Positions 9,088 to 17,919 are shown, numbered from the stretch's first letter. The stretch is DNA of 64,000 bases from UBA3006 sp031401235 (GCA_031401235.1 JANNRJ010000004.1:1-64000); one strand, 5' to 3'. The notes: generated by a model from the letters alone, not told the origin. Numbers and translations: made by a program.

Positions 9088-9534
9088 GTGCGTGTATCTA
9101 CTCGAGGCGATTACGCGTGTCGCGCTCTGTTGTCGCTCACGTTGCACGGCGACGAACCCGGTCCAACATCGGTGCGGGATATTGCTACGCGTACTGCATT
9201 GCCTCAGCCCTATCTCGAACAAATCCTGCTGGCCCTGAAGGGAGCAGGTCTCGTCAAGTCCAAGCGTGGTGTTGGGGGCGGTTATGTATTGGCCCGCTCT
9301 CCCCAAGATATTCGGCTCTCGGAAATTGTCGCTGCCGTGGACGGTCCAATTGCTCTTGGCGATTTTGGTCAGCCCCATCAAGATGGGGCTTGCGACCACG
9401 AGGGACATTGCGTGCTTCTGGCGATTTGGAATGTGGCCGGCGAACACATGCGTACTCATCTGGCCGACTACACCCTGGCCAACATCGCCGAAGCTGCTCG
9501 CGGAAGTGCTCCGTGGCCGGCTGCCACTCATTGA
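9088..9534 (+). CDS. Rrf2 family transcriptional regulator
   Basis: A 148-residue winged-helix regulator. The start MRVSTRGDYACRAL, the recognition region IATRTALPQPYLEQIL and the wing KSKRGVGGGY are typical of Rrf2. The GTG at 9088 fits the family N-terminus exactly; the frame is open upstream but that stretch is antisense to the divergent phosphodiesterase gene. In the sensory loop C102 and C108 are present (ACDHEGHC), but the third cysteine expected for IscR/NsrR-type clusters is replaced around W114, so iron-sulphur binding is uncertain. A TACACT at 9076-9081 is only six nucleotides before the GTG, which would give a nearly leaderless mRNA. The target genes are unknown; the divergent phosphodiesterase is the nearest candidate. 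Confidence 0.88.
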   Translation: MRVSTRGDYACRALLSLTLHGDEPGPTSVRDIATRTALPQPYLEQILLALKGAGLVKSKRGVGGGYVLARSPQDIRLSEIVAAVDGPIALGDFGQPHQDGACDHEGHCVLLAIWNVAGEHMRTHLADYTLANIAEAARGSAPWPAATH

Positions 9535-9544
9535 TGCGACTTTC

Positions 9545-10459
9545 TCATTGACATTTTGCAATGATGTCGGACATATCGTCTGGCACTTCGGCAACAAAAT
9601 TCATTTCCTCATCGCTGACTGGATGTCTGAACCCGAGATTTGCCGCGTGCAGTAACGGACGCGGAGACGAAAGCGAGCTGCGTGCACCCCCATACGTCGG
9701 ATCACCGACTACGGGATGACCAATCGATGCCAGATGAACCCTAATTTGATGGGTGCGTCCAGTATCCAGTTCGCATTCGACCAGTGCCGTAGCCATTGGT
9801 TTAGTGAATGTCTGGCGAACTTCGTAGCGAGTTCGCGCAAATCGACCGTCGACGACCACTGACATCTTGGTCGGGTCGCGGTGATCGCGACCAATGGGAG
9901 CATCAATGACACCCACAGCCACGGATGGGTGTCCCCACACCAAGGCCACATATCTCCGTGACACGCGACGTTCAGATAATGCCAAGACCAAGGTTTGATA
10001 AGCCCGTTGACTCCGCGCCAACAGCATTAGTCCCGATGTTCCGGCATCAAGTCGATGCACCACACCAGGACGCAAAGGGTCGCCGACCGTCGCCATTTCT
10101 GGGAACAAGACCAGCGCACCATTGACCAATGTTCGTGTCGGATTTCCGGCACCTGGGTGAACAACAATGCCAGGAGCTTTATTGACCACGATGACATCGT
10201 CATCTGCGTAGACGACGCTGATATTGATTGATGGGTCAGCGAGCGGCAGTTCCTTGGTCGGCAACAAAGACGTGTCGACACCGATACTTTGACCTTCCTG
10301 AACTTTGATCTTGCCAGCGGTAACCACGGCACCATCGAGAGTCACACCGCCTGCACTAATAAGAGACGCAGTTGCACTTCGACTTACATCAGCAATGAGA
10401 GATACGACGCGATCGATGCGCTGATCATGCAATGCACTGGGGATCGTTTCGGAAATCAT
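9545..10459 (-). CDS. rluD: Ribosomal large-subunit pseudouridine synthase, RluD family
   Basis: A 304-residue protein with an N-terminal S4-like RNA-binding domain (about 10-75) and the RluA/RluD catalytic domain. The catalytic Asp lies in HRLDAGTSGL, and ARTRYEV, TGRTHQIRVH and HPVVGDPTYGG follow. It isomerises uridines in 23S rRNA helix 69 if it is a true RluD. The ATG overlaps the lspA stop (ATGA), the usual lspA-rluD arrangement of many bacteria. It is the last gene of the long minus-strand series from mraZ and converges with the Rrf2 gene, ten nucleotides apart, without an evident terminator. Confidence 0.93.
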   Translation of the reverse strand: MISETIPSALHDQRIDRVVSLIADVSRSATASLISAGGVTLDGAVVTAGKIKVQEGQSIGVDTSLLPTKELPLADPSINISVVYADDDVIVVNKAPGIVVHPGAGNPTRTLVNGALVLFPEMATVGDPLRPGVVHRLDAGTSGLMLLARSQRAYQTLVLALSERRVSRRYVALVWGHPSVAVGVIDAPIGRDHRDPTKMSVVVDGRFARTRYEVRQTFTKPMATALVECELDTGRTHQIRVHLASIGHPVVGDPTYGGARSSLSSPRPLLHAANLGFRHPVSDEEMNFVAEVPDDMSDIIAKCQ

Positions 10460-10980
10460 GACGGCTCACCTGCACTTAACTTTCGTGGAGTTCGAGAAAC
10501 ACCAAACAACATCATCGCAGCGCCGATCATCACACACATATCAGCCACGTTGAAAATGGGCCACCACTGAAAATCAATGAAGTCAATTACCGATCCGCGG
10601 AGCCAAGCATCACCACGTGACAGTCGGTCGATGATGTTGCCAATAGCGCCACCAACAATCAGACCGGTCGCTAGCAATGTCATGGTGTTGGTCACCCGAC
10701 GAAGCGAAAATACCAATAAAACAACAACGAGAACCGCAATAACTCCTATAACTGGGCCAAGCCCAGATCCTTTGGAAAATGCCATACCCGAGTTGTACGT
10801 GAGGTTGAATTGCAGAGTCCAAATAATATGGATCCGGCGATCATTGGTAAGAGAATTTACCGCCCAATACTTTGTGAGCTGGTCAATAACAATAACAATC
10901 GCGGCGATGACAAATCCAACAGCGTAAGTTTGTCGTCGCGACTTCGGACGAAGATGGCCGGTCAGTGGCCCATCGGTCAT
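10456..10980 (-). CDS. lspA: Prolipoprotein signal peptidase (signal peptidase II)
   Basis: A 174-residue inner-membrane aspartyl protease that removes signal peptides from diacylated prolipoproteins. Four hydrophobic segments are visible (about 20-38, 72-92, 100-118 and 143-162). The two catalytic aspartates are in GNIIDRL and FNVADM, and the conserved NSGMAF and DQLTKYW segments are present. It overlaps both neighbours by four bases (dksA-like upstream, rluD downstream), implying coupled translation. Its presence agrees with the lipobox-bearing small protein at 42094. Confidence 0.95.
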   Translation of the reverse strand: MTDGPLTGHLRPKSRRQTYAVGFVIAAIVIVIDQLTKYWAVNSLTNDRRIHIIWTLQFNLTYNSGMAFSKGSGLGPVIGVIAVLVVVLLVFSLRRVTNTMTLLATGLIVGGAIGNIIDRLSRGDAWLRGSVIDFIDFQWWPIFNVADMCVMIGAAMMLFGVSRTPRKLSAGEPS

Positions 10981-11984
10981 CGATTACCAATTCCGCCAAC
11001 GCGCTCCAGCACCGATTCTGTCGTCCACGGAAGTGCCTTCAGACGTTCGCGCGCAATTGGCAGACCCGAGTGCACCGAGTATCCGTATTCGCCAGTGCGA
11101 ATGCGAATCAGAGCCGCATCGATTTCTTCCACTGTTTGTCGCGCTTGGGCCGACAGGGTGAGATCACGCTCTCGTTCCACAACCATCGTGTCGCCTTCGC
11201 CGCCCTCTTCATCGAATTGCACATCGCCCATCTCAACATCTTGGATTAATGCGTGCGCTTCATCTTCGAGGCGATTGGCTTGACCAAGCAATTTGGTACG
11301 GGCTTCGAGCAGCGCATCTCGCTGCGAACCAAGAAATCTAAGGTCGAACTCTTTGGTTGCTTGAATACCGTCGAGAAGTGTCGTCTTGACTATTGCTGGT
11401 CGTGGTGGTGGAACCGGCTTTCGCTTGGCCTTTAGAGCAGCTTCGCGAGCCGCAATTTGTGCATCAGCCTTGGCCTTGCGCGCGGCATCACGGGCAGCCG
11501 CGCTAGCGGCTCGGGCGGCATCTTTGGCTTCTCGTGCCGCCTTTCGTTCTATTTCGAGGCGCGCTTTGACTTTGACTTTTTCTTTAGCGGCTAGCGCAGC
11601 AGCCTTCGTCTTTGTCGCTTGGTCGCGCTTACGTTGAGCGGCCAATATTTTTCGTGATTGGTCTAGTTTGCGCTTGGCCAACTTTCGCTCGGCTTCGGCC
11701 GCCTTACGAATTGACAATTTCTTGGCCAACTCAATTTTCTTCTTCCTGGCCAAGATCAGTTTCTGCTTTTTGGCCAATGCTGCTTTCTTCTTGACCAACG
11801 CGACATTCTTGGCGGCGATCTTTTTCTTGGCTAGAGCGACTTTCTTTGCCGCAACCTGCTTTTTGGCCAATGCGGTCTTCTTTTTAACTTGGGCAGCCTT
11901 CTTATTCTTCGCTTGGGCAGCCTTCTTTTTGGCTATGACTGCCTTTTTCTTGGCGGCTTTTCTTTGGGCAATTGATGTCGCCAT
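10977..11984 (-). CDS. DksA/TraR-like protein with histone H1-like Lys/Ala N-terminus and no zinc cysteines
   Basis: 335 residues in two parts. Residues 1 to ~200 are almost only Lys, Ala, Arg, Val and Leu, in degenerate repeats such as AKKKAA and VALAKKK, like the tails of histone H1-like and mycobacterial HupB/Lsr2-type DNA binders. From ~207 a coiled-coil segment leads into a DksA/TraR C-terminal module (IRTGEYGYSVHSGLPIARERLKALPW split here as GEYGYSVHSG and GLPIARERLKALPW). In ordinary members four cysteines bind zinc; here the first two are serines and the last pair is missing. The gene sits in the slot used by a TraR/DksA gene between ileS and lspA in Streptomyces. It may bind DNA or RNA polymerase; this is inference. 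GAGGTAG precedes the ATG. Confidence 0.78.
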   Translation of the reverse strand: MATSIAQRKAAKKKAVIAKKKAAQAKNKKAAQVKKKTALAKKQVAAKKVALAKKKIAAKNVALVKKKAALAKKQKLILARKKKIELAKKLSIRKAAEAERKLAKRKLDQSRKILAAQRKRDQATKTKAAALAAKEKVKVKARLEIERKAAREAKDAARAASAAARDAARKAKADAQIAAREAALKAKRKPVPPPRPAIVKTTLLDGIQATKEFDLRFLGSQRDALLEARTKLLGQANRLEDEAHALIQDVEMGDVQFDEEGGEGDTMVVERERDLTLSAQARQTVEEIDAALIRIRTGEYGYSVHSGLPIARERLKALPWTTESVLERVGGIGNR

Positions 11985-12044
11985 ATCTACCTCACATTGA
12001 TGTTTCGGATGAAAACCAGCAAATTGATTGCAACTACAAGCGCA

Positions 12045-15000
12045 TCACCGTACACGCTCCACAGTTAAAGCAATCGGAGTTCCATCAAGTTCGGTTGTTG
12101 GGGTCAGTGAATTGTCCCAGACGACGCTCAATGCCAAGGTTTCGCGCATCAGAGTCGGCATATGAGCATCAACTTGGTCGCGTAGGGTCCGTGACGCTCC
12201 GAGGGTAAGCAGGATCCGATCCGTGACGGCCAATCCGGCCTCACGGCGGGCCTGTTGGACGAGCCGAATCACGTCGCGGGCGGCTCCTTCGGCTTCAAGT
12301 TCAGGGGTCATGGTGATGTCAAGGGTCACCATTCCTTCGCCGTCGCTCAAAACGGATACTGCCGATGCCTCATCGTTACTGAGTGCTGCTTTGCTCACCT
12401 TGAAGAAATACTCATCGGGGTGTAGCTCAACTTCATCGATCAATACAACTTCCCCTCTTTTTGTCCATTCACCTCGTTTAAATGCGGCAAATAAAGATGG
12501 GGTTTTCGTCCCCAATCGAGGGCCCAGGAGTTCTGGACGCAACTGAAGTTCCTTCCGCGGTAGATCACTGACATCGGTAGTGAGAATGACATTTCGCACA
12601 TTTATCTCATCTGATATCAGTGGAATGAATGGTCTCAGCAACTCGGCAATCGGGGATGCAATGACCACCGACGCAAGTGGCAATCGAACCCGAAGTCGGT
12701 GCGACTTGCGCAACGACAACGCAGTGGAACAAACGTCGCGAACTTGATCCATCACTATCATCAAATCTTGGTCGTCGACGAAGACTTCGAAATTTGGCCA
12801 TGACTGCAGATGAACACTGCGCTCGCCGGTGAGTCCTCGGAATATTTCTTCTGAGGTAAGTGGCAATAGCGGAGCGGAAATCAAACTGACGGTGTGCAAC
12901 ACGGTGTGCAAGGTATCGATGGCATCTTTGTCACCTACCCAGAATCGATCCCGACTGCGACGTATGTACCAATTTGTCAACACATCAAGAAATGTCCTGA
13001 TCTTCTGGCAGGCAACAAACAAATCGTAGGCGTCAAAAGCGAGTGTGGTTTCGTTGACTAGTGTTCGCAATTTTGTGAAAATATAGCGATCGAGTACATG
13101 CGCGCTGTTGCTTCGAAGTTCGCCACTCGTTTTTTCGGCATTGGCATACAGCGACAAAAAATACCAACTGTTCCACAACGGAAGCATCACCTGTCTGACA
13201 GTGTCTCGAATTCCCTCTTCGGTCACCGCAAAATCTGATCCTCTCAAAATCGATGACGAAAGCAGGTACCAACGCATTGCGTCGGCGCCATGAGTATCGA
13301 ACACCATCATCGGATCGGGATAATTTCGCAAACTCTTGGACATCTTTTGCCCATCGCCTCCAAGAATATTTCCGTGACTTACACAAGTAGAAAACGCTGG
13401 ACGATCGAATAGCGCCGTGGCGAGCACATGCAAGGTGTAAAACCAACCACGAGTTTGCGGGATGTACTCAACGATGAAGTCACCGGGATGGTGATGCTCA
13501 AACCATTCTTGATTCTCAAACGGATAATGCACCTGAGCGAATGGCATCGAACCGCTCTCGAACCAGCAATCAAGGACTTCTGGAATGCGACGCATCATCG
13601 ATTTTCCGGTTGGGTCATCCGGGTTTGGTCTCACCAGATTGTCAACGGCCGGACGATGCAATTCGGTGACAGTTCCGCCAAAATCACGCTGGAGGTCACT
13701 GATACTGCCGTAAACATCGATTCGTGGATAGGACGAGTCGTCGCTCTTCCACACCGGAAGCGGTGAACCCCAAAAGCGATTGCGACTGATATTCCAGTCG
13801 CGAGCGTTCTCTAGCCATTTTCCGAAACTTCCGTATTGCAAATGCTCCGGAATCCAGCAAATCTCATCGTTCAATTCCAACATCCGTTGTTTAATCGTCG
13901 CAATATTGACGAACCATGACGAGACCGCCATATAAATGAGTGGCGTACCAGTTCGATAGCAGTGCGGATACGAGTGGTCGTAGGTCTCGTGTCGCAACAC
14001 CACTCCCCGCTGTTTAAGTGCGCGAATGATTTGCGGGTTGGCATCAAAAACCAGCGTGTTCTGATAATCGGGAACTGCAGCGGTGAATCTTCCGCGGCTA
14101 TCCACCGGCACGACTAAATCGATACCAGCCAGATCACACACTCGTTTGTCATCTTCGCCGAAGCCGGGGGCAAGGTGGACAACTCCCGTGCCCTCGTCGG
14201 TGGTAACAAAGTCACCTGCCAGAACGGTGAAAGCATTTGGTTGATTCATGAAGTACGGAAACAGCGGTGTGTAGCGACGACCCACTAGGTCGGCACCGGT
14301 CATCGTCGCCACCGTCACGCCACCGTCCAGTTCCTTGGCGTAGGCGGCTAGTCGGGATTCAGCCAAAATATATGTGTGGTTGTTTAGCCGCACCGCGGCA
14401 TAGACAACGTCTGGCGCAACGGCGAGGGCCAAATTGCTTGGCAGTGTCCACGGCGTGGTTGTCCAGGCCAGCAATTCTTCGCCGCTGTCGAGTTGGAATC
14501 CAATTGTCAATGCCGGGTCTTGAACTTGTTTGTAGGCATCGTCCATTTTTGTTTCGGTATTTGACAACGGGGTTTCAAGCGCCCACGAGTAGGGCAACAC
14601 TCGAAAACCCTCATAAATGAGCCCCTTGTCCCATAACGTCTTGAATGCCCACATCACACTCTCCATGTACGACAGATCAAGAGTTTTGTAATCGTGTTCA
14701 AAATCAACCCAGCGGGCCTGACGATTCACATATCGCTTCCAATCATTGGTGTATTGCAATACGGACACCTTGCAGTAATCGTTGAATTTGTCGATTCCAT
14801 AATCGGTGACGGCCTGTCGTCCGGAAATCCCGAGTTGACGTTCGGCTTCTGCTTCGACCGGCAATCCGTGACAATCCCAACCAAAGCGACGCTCCACTCG
14901 CTTTCCCCGCATTGTTTGATATCGGGGAACAGCATCTTTGACAAAACCGGTCAATAGATGTCCATAGTGCGGTAGTCCATTGGCAAACGGTGGCCCATCA

Positions 15001-15146
15001 TAAAAGACAAACTCGTTGTCACCCGATTTTCCGACATCAATCTGGTCTACAGAAGCGGCAAACGTGCCGTCGGTTGCCCAGTAATTCAGCGTGCGCGTTT
15101 CAAGTGCCGGAAAGTTTGGCTGAGGGTCGACCTGCGGATAACTCAC
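12045..15146 (-). CDS. ileS: Isoleucyl-tRNA synthetase (IleS2, eukaryote-like type)
   Basis: A 1033-residue class I synthetase charging tRNA-Ile. The HIGH motif appears as LPHYGH near residue 60 and the KMSKS loop is GQKMSKSL. The editing domain lies between them, with WTTTPWTLPSN at its start, and an anticodon-binding domain follows. The LPHYGH form and QTRGWFYTLHVL belong to the eukaryote-like IleS2 group, which is commonly insensitive to mupirocin; resistance here is inferred only. The start is GTG 15146, 29 nt after the yggT stop. The gene lies between yggT and the DksA-like gene; in Streptomyces divIVA stands between yggT and ileS, but here it is absent. Confidence 0.96.
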   Translation of the reverse strand: MSYPQVDPQPNFPALETRTLNYWATDGTFAASVDQIDVGKSGDNEFVFYDGPPFANGLPHYGHLLTGFVKDAVPRYQTMRGKRVERRFGWDCHGLPVEAEAERQLGISGRQAVTDYGIDKFNDYCKVSVLQYTNDWKRYVNRQARWVDFEHDYKTLDLSYMESVMWAFKTLWDKGLIYEGFRVLPYSWALETPLSNTETKMDDAYKQVQDPALTIGFQLDSGEELLAWTTTPWTLPSNLALAVAPDVVYAAVRLNNHTYILAESRLAAYAKELDGGVTVATMTGADLVGRRYTPLFPYFMNQPNAFTVLAGDFVTTDEGTGVVHLAPGFGEDDKRVCDLAGIDLVVPVDSRGRFTAAVPDYQNTLVFDANPQIIRALKQRGVVLRHETYDHSYPHCYRTGTPLIYMAVSSWFVNIATIKQRMLELNDEICWIPEHLQYGSFGKWLENARDWNISRNRFWGSPLPVWKSDDSSYPRIDVYGSISDLQRDFGGTVTELHRPAVDNLVRPNPDDPTGKSMMRRIPEVLDCWFESGSMPFAQVHYPFENQEWFEHHHPGDFIVEYIPQTRGWFYTLHVLATALFDRPAFSTCVSHGNILGGDGQKMSKSLRNYPDPMMVFDTHGADAMRWYLLSSSILRGSDFAVTEEGIRDTVRQVMLPLWNSWYFLSLYANAEKTSGELRSNSAHVLDRYIFTKLRTLVNETTLAFDAYDLFVACQKIRTFLDVLTNWYIRRSRDRFWVGDKDAIDTLHTVLHTVSLISAPLLPLTSEEIFRGLTGERSVHLQSWPNFEVFVDDQDLMIVMDQVRDVCSTALSLRKSHRLRVRLPLASVVIASPIAELLRPFIPLISDEINVRNVILTTDVSDLPRKELQLRPELLGPRLGTKTPSLFAAFKRGEWTKRGEVVLIDEVELHPDEYFFKVSKAALSNDEASAVSVLSDGEGMVTLDITMTPELEAEGAARDVIRLVQQARREAGLAVTDRILLTLGASRTLRDQVDAHMPTLMRETLALSVVWDNSLTPTTELDGTPIALTVERVR

Positions 15147-15175
15147 GGGTCGTCAGTGTAGAAGAACTTGAGTCT

Positions 15176-15430
15176 TTAGCACCCAAGGATGAGGCGTTGA
15201 ACCACAATATTGAGGAACAACAACACCACAAGCGGGGACAAATCAAGCGGACCAAATGCCGGTAACGATCGGCGCACGGGAGCAAGCACGGGTTCGGTGG
15301 CAACATGAACCAAGCGCAAAATCTGACCCATTGGACCATTGGGGTTGATCGGGAACCACGACAACAGCACCCTGGCCAAAATTAGTAACGAAAATATCTC
15401 GGTTACCGAGCACAGCAGACTGACGATCAT
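15176..15430 (-). CDS. YggT family membrane protein
   Basis: An 84-residue protein with two hydrophobic segments (about 3-25 and 62-82) joined by a polar loop. The loop contains LLSWFPINPNGP and a TEPVLAPVRR motif typical of YggT/YlmG. The family is found next to sepF in most Gram-positive bacteria and is linked to division-site or membrane organisation, though its exact role is unclear. It starts 24 nt after the sepF stop and precedes ileS in the same orientation. Confidence 0.9.
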   Translation of the reverse strand: MIVSLLCSVTEIFSLLILARVLLSWFPINPNGPMGQILRLVHVATEPVLAPVRRSLPAFGPLDLSPLVVLLFLNIVVQRLILGC

Positions 15431-15454
15431 ATAACAGCCGTACCAAATGTATTG

Positions 15455-16000
15455 CTAATCGCGATTGACACGCGCGCCCGGCGGTTTGATCAGAAACACA
15501 CCTGCGGCAACTTTTTCTAGAACGCCAGCTGTCACGTACACCAAGCCGCTGACAAAATCTAATAGGCGACGTGCCGTATCCGCATCCGCGGAACCAAGAT
15601 TCATAATTACCGGTTGACCTTCGCGGTAATGATCTGCAATTTCTTTGGCTTGATCAAATCGAGACGGACGAATCGTGACAGGTTCGGCAATATTTACAGG
15701 AAGCGGACGCACGGTTGGTGACTGCCGATTACCACCAACTGGTCGAACGTGCACGCTTGAGTCGTCCCGAGGCGGCGCTGATCTTCGCTGAGGGGCGGGC
15801 CGATCGTTGATGTATTCGTCGTCGTAATCGTCGTCGTCATATTCGTCATTTGACTCAACCACTCGGCGGCGATCGCGGACCTGACGATTTGGAGGTTCTC
15901 GTCTGGCGGGACGCTCGCGAGCAATCGATGCGTCGTAGTCGTCGTATACGTCGTCTGGGCCTAAACCCAAATAATCCATGGCCCGACGAAACATCGACAT
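15455..16000 (-). CDS. sepF: Cell division protein SepF
   Basis: A 181-residue protein with a short N-terminal amphipathic segment (MSMFRRAMDYLGLG), which in SepF binds the membrane. A long acidic and arginine-rich linker (about 15-105) follows, then the C-terminal SepF core (DQAKEIADHYREGQPV, RRLLDFVSGL, GVFLIKPPG). SepF dimers anchor FtsZ to the membrane, which is essential in Actinobacteria because they lack FtsA; no ftsA is present here. The gene is five nucleotides from the yggS stop and in the same unit as ftsZ. Confidence 0.95.
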   Translation of the reverse strand: MSMFRRAMDYLGLGPDDVYDDYDASIARERPARREPPNRQVRDRRRVVESNDEYDDDDYDDEYINDRPAPQRRSAPPRDDSSVHVRPVGGNRQSPTVRPLPVNIAEPVTIRPSRFDQAKEIADHYREGQPVIMNLGSADADTARRLLDFVSGLVYVTAGVLEKVAAGVFLIKPPGARVNRD

Positions 16001-16005
16001 CCCCC

Positions 16006-16695
16006 TTACTTTATCTCATCGGGCGTCAACCGTGACGGACGGTGGCCAAACAGCGCGGTTCCCACGCGAACCAATGTTGCCCCCTGTTCAACCGCAATTT
16101 CAAAATCTCCGCTCATTCCCATCGACCGCTCGAGTAGTCCAAATTCGTTGGCAAGATCGTTAAGGAGCCCGAATGCGCGACGAGTGAGGGCAACGTCTCC
16201 ACTGGTCGGACCAATAGTCATCAGGCCAGACACCTGCAATCCACCTGTGCGCGCCCGGGCCAGCAACTTGGGGACGTCGTTGGGATCACAACCCGCTTTG
16301 GACGGTTCATCAGTGGTGTTCACCTGCAACATGATCGAGGCAAATTGGGACTTGGTCCGTGTGGCGGATCGTTTTATGATTTCGTCCACTACTGAGGCGC
16401 GATCCACCGATTGCCATACATCCACAAGGTCGATCAGCGACTTCACTTTGTTGGATTGAATTTGGCCAATGAAATGGACCGGCAGCCGCTGACTCGGCTC
16501 AACGAGAGCGATTTTTTGAATTAGCTCCTGGGCGTAGTTCTCGCCTACCCCATCACAGCCAGCGTCATAGGCATTGATCATCGCCTCGGCACCCCAAGAT
16601 TTGGTTACCGCAACAAGTTGTACGCCGACTCCACCCAATTGATGGATCCGTTGACGAATCTCGTCTACTCGCTGTCGTATTCGGTCAACGTCCAC
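16006..16695 (-). CDS. YggS/PLPBP family pyridoxal phosphate homeostasis protein
   Basis: A 229-residue PLP-binding protein with a single TIM-barrel-like fold. K32 in VAVTKSWG is the PLP lysine; VGENYAQEL, HFIGQIQSNK, MLQVNTTDEPSKAG and SMGMSGDFEIAVEQGATLVRVGTALFG (conserved blocks, read separately) follow. The family keeps vitamin B6 and amino-acid pools balanced rather than acting as a classical enzyme. It lies between ftsZ and sepF, as in Streptomyces, except that the usual pgeF/yfiH gene between ftsZ and yggS is missing. Confidence 0.93.
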   Translation of the reverse strand: MDVDRIRQRVDEIRQRIHQLGGVGVQLVAVTKSWGAEAMINAYDAGCDGVGENYAQELIQKIALVEPSQRLPVHFIGQIQSNKVKSLIDLVDVWQSVDRASVVDEIIKRSATRTKSQFASIMLQVNTTDEPSKAGCDPNDVPKLLARARTGGLQVSGLMTIGPTSGDVALTRRAFGLLNDLANEFGLLERSMGMSGDFEIAVEQGATLVRVGTALFGHRPSRLTPDEIK

Positions 16696-16716
16696 TTTCG
16701 GGACGACTAAAACTTG

Positions 16717-17805
16717 CTATTTGAGAAACGACGGAACATCGAATTCGTCATCGTCATCCGAGCCCGAGTCGGCTCCTCCGAAGAGTTCCTTGAGTCGATG
16801 GCTCTTCGTATCGACCCGACCGTCGCCACGGGAAATTGTGCGTGGAGCTCCAGCATCCCATCGATCAAATCCAGCGGCGATAACAGTGACTCGAATCTCA
16901 TCGTCGAGCTCATCATCGATCACGGTACCAACAATGATCAGTGCGTCTTGATGAGCCACGGCATGGACTACTTCGGCGGCGGCATTGAGCTCGAACAGTC
17001 CCATGTCGGAAGGACCTGCCACATTGAGCAGGATTCCACGCGCGCCATCGATGGCCGCCTCCAACAATGGCGAAGTAATTGCCGCAACTGCCGCATTGGT
17101 CGCTCGATTGTCGCCTCTGGAGCTACCGATACCCATCAACGCGCTCCCGGCGTTGGTCAGAATCATTTTCACATCGGCAAAGTCTGTGTTGATCAAACCT
17201 GGAACTGTGATTAACCCCGTAATGCCGGAAACACCCTGCAACAAAATGTCATCAGCCATCTTGAATGCGTTGAGCAAACTTGTTTTCTCGGTCGCCACGG
17301 TGAGCAACCGCTCGTTTGGAATAACAATGAGTGTGTCAACTTTGTCTTTCAACTTGGCAATTCCGGCGTCTGCTTGCACAGACCTGCGGCGTCCTTCAAA
17401 CGCAAACGGTCGAGTGACGATACCTACCGTAAGCGCACCGGCGGCCCGGGCAATCTCGGCAATAATCGGCGCAGCACCCGTACCAGTCCCACCACCTTCA
17501 CCAGCAGTAATGAAAACCATGTCGGCGCCACTAACGGCTTCTTCGATTTCGCTTCGATTTGCTTCCGCGGCAGCGCGACCAATTTCGGGATCACTTCCCG
17601 CTCCGAGCCCGCGCGTTAGGTCACGACCAATATCTAGTTTAAAATCGGCGTCACTCATCAATAGTGCTTGAGCATCCGTATTGACTGCGATGAATTCGAC
17701 ACCCTTAAGGCCAGCATCGATCATGCGGTTGATTCCATTCACACCGCCGCCACCAACACCGATCACTTTGATCACTGCGAGATAATTCTGCGGTGCTCCA
17801 GCCAT
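16717..17805 (-). CDS. ftsZ: Cell division GTPase FtsZ
   Basis: A 362-residue tubulin homologue that polymerises into the division ring. The GTP-binding signature GGGTGTGAAP, IKVIGVGGGGVNG at the N-terminus and the synergy region NADFADVK-like block (INTDFADVKMIL) are intact. A variable linker leads to the conserved C-terminal peptide DVPSFLK, which binds SepF and other partners. The start is ATG 17805, set by GGAGGAG at 17814-17820; the frame is open ten codons further up but without family similarity. The 114 bp to the murB-ftsQ stop could hold an extra promoter: it contains a tandem 13-bp repeat and an AT-rich TATGAT. Confidence 0.97.
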   Translation of the reverse strand: MAGAPQNYLAVIKVIGVGGGGVNGINRMIDAGLKGVEFIAVNTDAQALLMSDADFKLDIGRDLTRGLGAGSDPEIGRAAAEANRSEIEEAVSGADMVFITAGEGGGTGTGAAPIIAEIARAAGALTVGIVTRPFAFEGRRRSVQADAGIAKLKDKVDTLIVIPNERLLTVATEKTSLLNAFKMADDILLQGVSGITGLITVPGLINTDFADVKMILTNAGSALMGIGSSRGDNRATNAAVAAITSPLLEAAIDGARGILLNVAGPSDMGLFELNAAAEVVHAVAHQDALIIVGTVIDDELDDEIRVTVIAAGFDRWDAGAPRTISRGDGRVDTKSHRLKELFGGADSGSDDDDEFDVPSFLK

Positions 17806-17813
17806 TAGTAATT

Positions 17814-17820
17814 CTCCTCC
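17814..17820 (-). promoter_or_regulatory. Strong Shine-Dalgarno site of ftsZ
   Basis: On the minus strand this is GGAGGAG, eight nucleotides before ATG 17805. It is among the best ribosome-binding sites in the window and selects the ftsZ start. Confidence 0.8.
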
Positions 17821-17891
17821 AGGTTGACACCGCAATTTACTAGCGGCGAATTCAGGGTAAACATCATCATAAACAACATGTCGATGACAAC

Positions 17892-17916
17892 AGCCTTACA
17901 CATTAGCCTTACACAT
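17892..17916. repeat. Two tandem copies of a 12-bp sequence (13-bp period) between ftsQ and ftsZ
   Basis: AGCCTTACACAT occurs at 17892-17903 and again at 17905-17916, separated by one base. The pair begins just after the stop codon of the murB-ftsQ fusion and about 87 bp upstream of the ftsZ start. It may be a duplication slip or a binding site; no known regulator is recognised. Confidence 0.6.
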
Positions 17917-17919
17917 GCG

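Noticed and set aside
11668..12000. Plus-strand frame rich in Phe and Leu opposite the DksA-like gene
   Set aside because: It is the reverse complement of AAG/GCC repeats in the Lys/Ala-rich region; such antisense frames arise from base composition.
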